The notes beneath the pieces are model-generated. The model searched no databases. It was not told the origin of the DNA and saw only the letters and a program-made list of their open reading frames with translations. Shown here one piece after another: positions 61,371 through 64,000 of a stretch of DNA of 64,000 bases. A program made the translations under genes and the position numbers. Location: NCBI GenBank assembly GCA_947095535.1, contig OX352774.1, positions 112,781,996-112,845,995 on the forward strand. Direction: 5' to 3'. The DNA comes from Poecilobothrus nobilitatus (Eukaryota; Arthropoda; Insecta; Diptera; Dolichopodidae). The first letter of the stretch is position 1, and each line of letters opens with the position of its first letter.

Positions 61371-63816
61371 TGCCGTGATATCACGCCATATGTCATAAAG
61401 CCTTAATGGCTTTATGACTCACTTGAGTGTCTCATAAAGCCATAATCGCGAAATTTTTTAATATGGCTTTAAGTCACACTCGAATGAGTCATAATGGCGT
61501 TATGACTCACTTCAAAGAATTTCTTTTTTTTAGGAAAAATCAATAGAAATATTATTATAAAATCTCTCATATACATACATATATAATATAATATATAAAT
61601 ATTCTGGAAAAAGCGAATACCCTGATTTTGAATCTAACTCTATAATCTCTCTCAATCCGAAATAACGTATACATATATATGTATATAATGTATGTACATA
61701 TTCTGTACAAGGCGTATAACTCTGATATCGCCGAGCTCTGTCCAGCCCTCCTGGAACGCGGTTCCAATACGTGCCTACCCTATACCCTAATATTCACTTA
61801 AAAGAAAAAACAACTTGCAGAAATCAACAAATTTTATTTCTATATTTATAATGTAAAAACTACATCAAATAAATAAAATTGAAATTTCTAAAAGAACTAT
61901 GTTCAAGGGTATAATAAATTTGCCATTACGTTTGTGACACCTTAAAGGAGTCGAGCTAGATATAGTGTCAAAGGTATAGATCGGCTCAGAATCGAATTCT
62001 GAGTCGATTAAGCCATGGACGTCCGTCCGTCCGCACGATAACTTGTTAGTTTTGCTATTTAAATTCAACATTTTCGGTCGGCGGGTTCGAGTAGCTGCCA
62101 TTCAACTTCTTTCTTTATATAGAAATAACTCAGTATTTGTTCAAGCTAGATTACTGAAATTTTGCAAATGATGATCAAGTTTTATGGCAACAGCTTCTGT
62201 AAAATTTGGTAGTGTTGGTGCGGCGGGTTCGGGTAGCTGCCATACAACTTCTCCGTTTAAATGAGAATAACTCAGTGTATATTGAAGCTAGGAATTTGAA
62301 ATTTAGTAAAGAGGTTACATGCCAACAGCTTTTGAAAAATTTGGTTGGTCTAGAGCAGCCGGTTCAGGCTTCTTGCACCTCTTGGAAGTTAAAGAAGCTA
62401 GGAGTCTGAAATCTTGCAAATGATGATCAAGTTTTATGGCAACAACTGGTGCGGCGGGTTCGGGTAGCTATCATACAACTTCTTTCTTTAAATAGAAATA
62501 ACCCAGCGTCTATTCAATCTAGGTATCTGAAATTTTGCGAATAATGATCAAGTTTTATGGCAACAACTTCTGCATAATTTGGTTGTGGTGGTGGAACGGC
62601 TTCTGGTAGCTGCCATACAACTTCTCTTTTTAAATGAAAATAACTCAGTGTCCGTCCGCACAATAACTCAAAAAATAAAGGAGCTAGAAGGCTGAAATTT
62701 TGTATACGTCACTTTTGCAAAATTGTTAGTTTTGCTATTTAACTCCAGCATTTTCGGCGGCCGGGTTCGAGTAGCTGCCATACAACTTCTTTCTTTAAAT
62801 GGAAATAACCCAGTGTCTATCCAATCTAGGTATCTGAAATTTTGCGAATGATGATCAAATTATATGGCAATAACTTCTGTAAAATTTGGTTGTGATGATA
62901 TGACAGGTTCGCGTAGTTGCCATACAACTTCTCTTTTTAAATGAAAATAACTCAGTGTTTATTGAATCTAGCTATCTGAAATTTAGTGAAAAAGTGTCGA
63001 GTTGCATGCCAAAAACTTTTGTAAAATTTGATTGGTTTAAAGCAGCCGGTTTGAGCTTCTTGCATTTCTTGAAACTTAATGAAGCTAGGCGCAATAGATT
63101 CGGGTAGCTGTCATACAACTTACATAAATATATCTCTGTAGTTCGGTACTAAAACATCTGAATGTTTTTAAAAGATGATCAAGTTTTATAGAAATAGGAT
63201 ATATTACGTTCATACGGGTATCCCAGAGTTGACACAGTCTACTCTACTGCACTCTTCCTCGTTTTTTTTTTGAAAAAATCAATGGAAATATTATTATTTC
63301 AAAATTTATAATTTGGTGACAAGTATACCTTCTATGCGTAACCATAGTGTCATTGATTTTGTAACCGACTATATAAAATCTCTTCTTATTCAGAATCTCT
63401 CATATACATATATATAATATATAAATATTCTGGAAAAAGCGAATAGCCTGATTTTGAATCTAACTTTAAAATTCCTCCCAATCCGGAATAACGTATATAT
63501 ATATTTATAATATATGTACATATTCTATAGAAATATAACTCTGAGTTCATGAAGAGAACAAATAATATAGTACGATAATAATGATAACTGTAAAATTTTA
63601 TGATATACAACAATTTTAACTCAATCATTCAATTTTAATTATATGGTGTTTTGACCCAAAATTTTTAAAACAAAATATGGCTTTATGACTCGCTCGAGTG
63701 TGTTTTAAAGCAATATTAAAGAATTTCGCGATTATGGTTTTATGACTCAATTGATTGAGTCTTAAAGCCATTATGGCTTTATAACATATGGCGTTATATC
63801 ACGGGACCGAATTTTT
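61371..63816. mobile_element. Palindrome-armed element P6 with perfect 8-bp TSD, interrupted by a Helentron
   Basis: GAATTTTT at 61371-61378 and 63809-63816 flank an element starting GGTGCCGTGATATCACGCC and ending with the near-complement GGCGTTATATCACGGGACC. The arms are rows of palindromes built from GGCTTTATGACTCA, CTCGAGTG and TCATAAAGCC. The left core (61526-61735) recurs directly at 63275-63550 (TATTCTGGAAAAAGCGAATA, CTGATTTTGAATCTAACT). Helentron A occupies 61894-63266. Without it the element is about 1.06 kb. Non-coding. Confidence 0.85.
61894..63266 (-). mobile_element. Helentron A, copy 4, nested in P6
   Basis: Plus strand begins at GAACTATGTTCAAGGGTATA (the outer half of the terminal palindrome is lost). 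It continues GAGTCGATTAAGCCATGG, GTCCGTCCGTCC, the body units, GTTCATACGGGTATCCCAG, and TGCACTCTTCCTCG. The start hairpin and subterminal motif are intact on the right; the microsatellite is short. An internal second GTCCGTCCGCACAATAACTC at 62650 shows that the end module itself can be duplicated. Confidence 0.9.
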
Positions 63817-64000
63817 TAGTATAAAGTCTTTGTATTGTATTCTAGAGTGTTTTTGATGTGTGTAGATATTTTTTTTTTTGTAAGAGAGTGGTTGTACTTT
63901 TAATTATTATAATTCTTTTTTAACGTCGTGATGTTTATAATTTTATAATAATATAATGTGCAGTGAATACCTCTATTAAACGCACATAACGTGCCTTCTC
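63817..64000. other. AT-rich stretch without recognised features
   Basis: Nothing recognised up to the window edge. Confidence 0.5.

Noticed and set aside
1..64000. Search for a prokaryotic-style gene cluster, defence system or prophage
   Set aside because: No long ORFs, ribosome binding sites or operon spacing; SINEs, LINE ends and Helentrons show eukaryotic nuclear DNA.

Overview
This 64 kb window is AT-rich eukaryotic nuclear DNA, most probably from a fly (Diptera). No recognisable host gene, exon chain, rRNA or functional tRNA was found. Reading frames are short (at most 127 codons), and the longest lie inside tandem repeats. The dipteran assignment rests on repeats. Three families have the layout of the Drosophila DINE-1/INE-1 (Helentron) elements, down to the GGACGGAC runs, the ATCGACTC motif after them and the palindromic TATACCC terminus. 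There is also the end of an I/Jockey-type LINE with a (TACC)n tail. The window is best read as intergenic or long-intron sequence built from layered transposons.

Layout. 0.6-2.5 kb: two tRNA-derived SINEs with perfect target-site duplications (TSDs), an 85-bp LINE end, and the C-terminus of a mariner-type transposase. 7-13 kb: a SINE-like tail, a Helentron B remnant, a second SINE head and a reversed Helentron A copy. 13.07-19.6 kb: a composite in which a Helitron 3' end (hairpin plus CTAG) and its satellite-like body are apparently interrupted by Helentron B (a 146-bp array) and Helentron A (a 306-bp higher-order array). 20.9-21.5 kb: a ~132-bp minisatellite. 22.9-24.2 kb: a palindromic element with an 8-bp TSD, then a LINE fragment. 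25-38.5 kb: Helentron C copies, a SINE-like tail and one possible small divergent ORF pair (34.2-34.9 kb). 39-46 kb: a second palindromic element, a 0.5-kb SINE, a third palindromic element and a third TSD-bounded SINE. 47.6-53.8 kb: more Helentron C, with one copy joined directly to a Helentron A copy. 54-60 kb: a second CTAG end and degenerate inverted repeats. 61.4-63.8 kb: a palindrome-armed element with a perfect 8-bp TSD that contains a nested Helentron A.

Two observations stand out. First, Helentron families A, B and C differ in sequence but share one plan: a small hairpin, a subterminal repeat, a tandem-repeat body, a GGAC microsatellite, and a palindromic end that repeats the subterminal motif. 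Second, a group of short elements (22.9, 39.1, 44.4 and 61.4 kb, perhaps 58.5 and 59.2 kb) share core sequence and ~8-bp TSDs. Their arms are arrays of short repeats or palindromes whose 'word' differs from element to element. Helentrons A-C and the palindromic elements carry no visible coding capacity of their own; if mobile, they depend on proteins encoded elsewhere.
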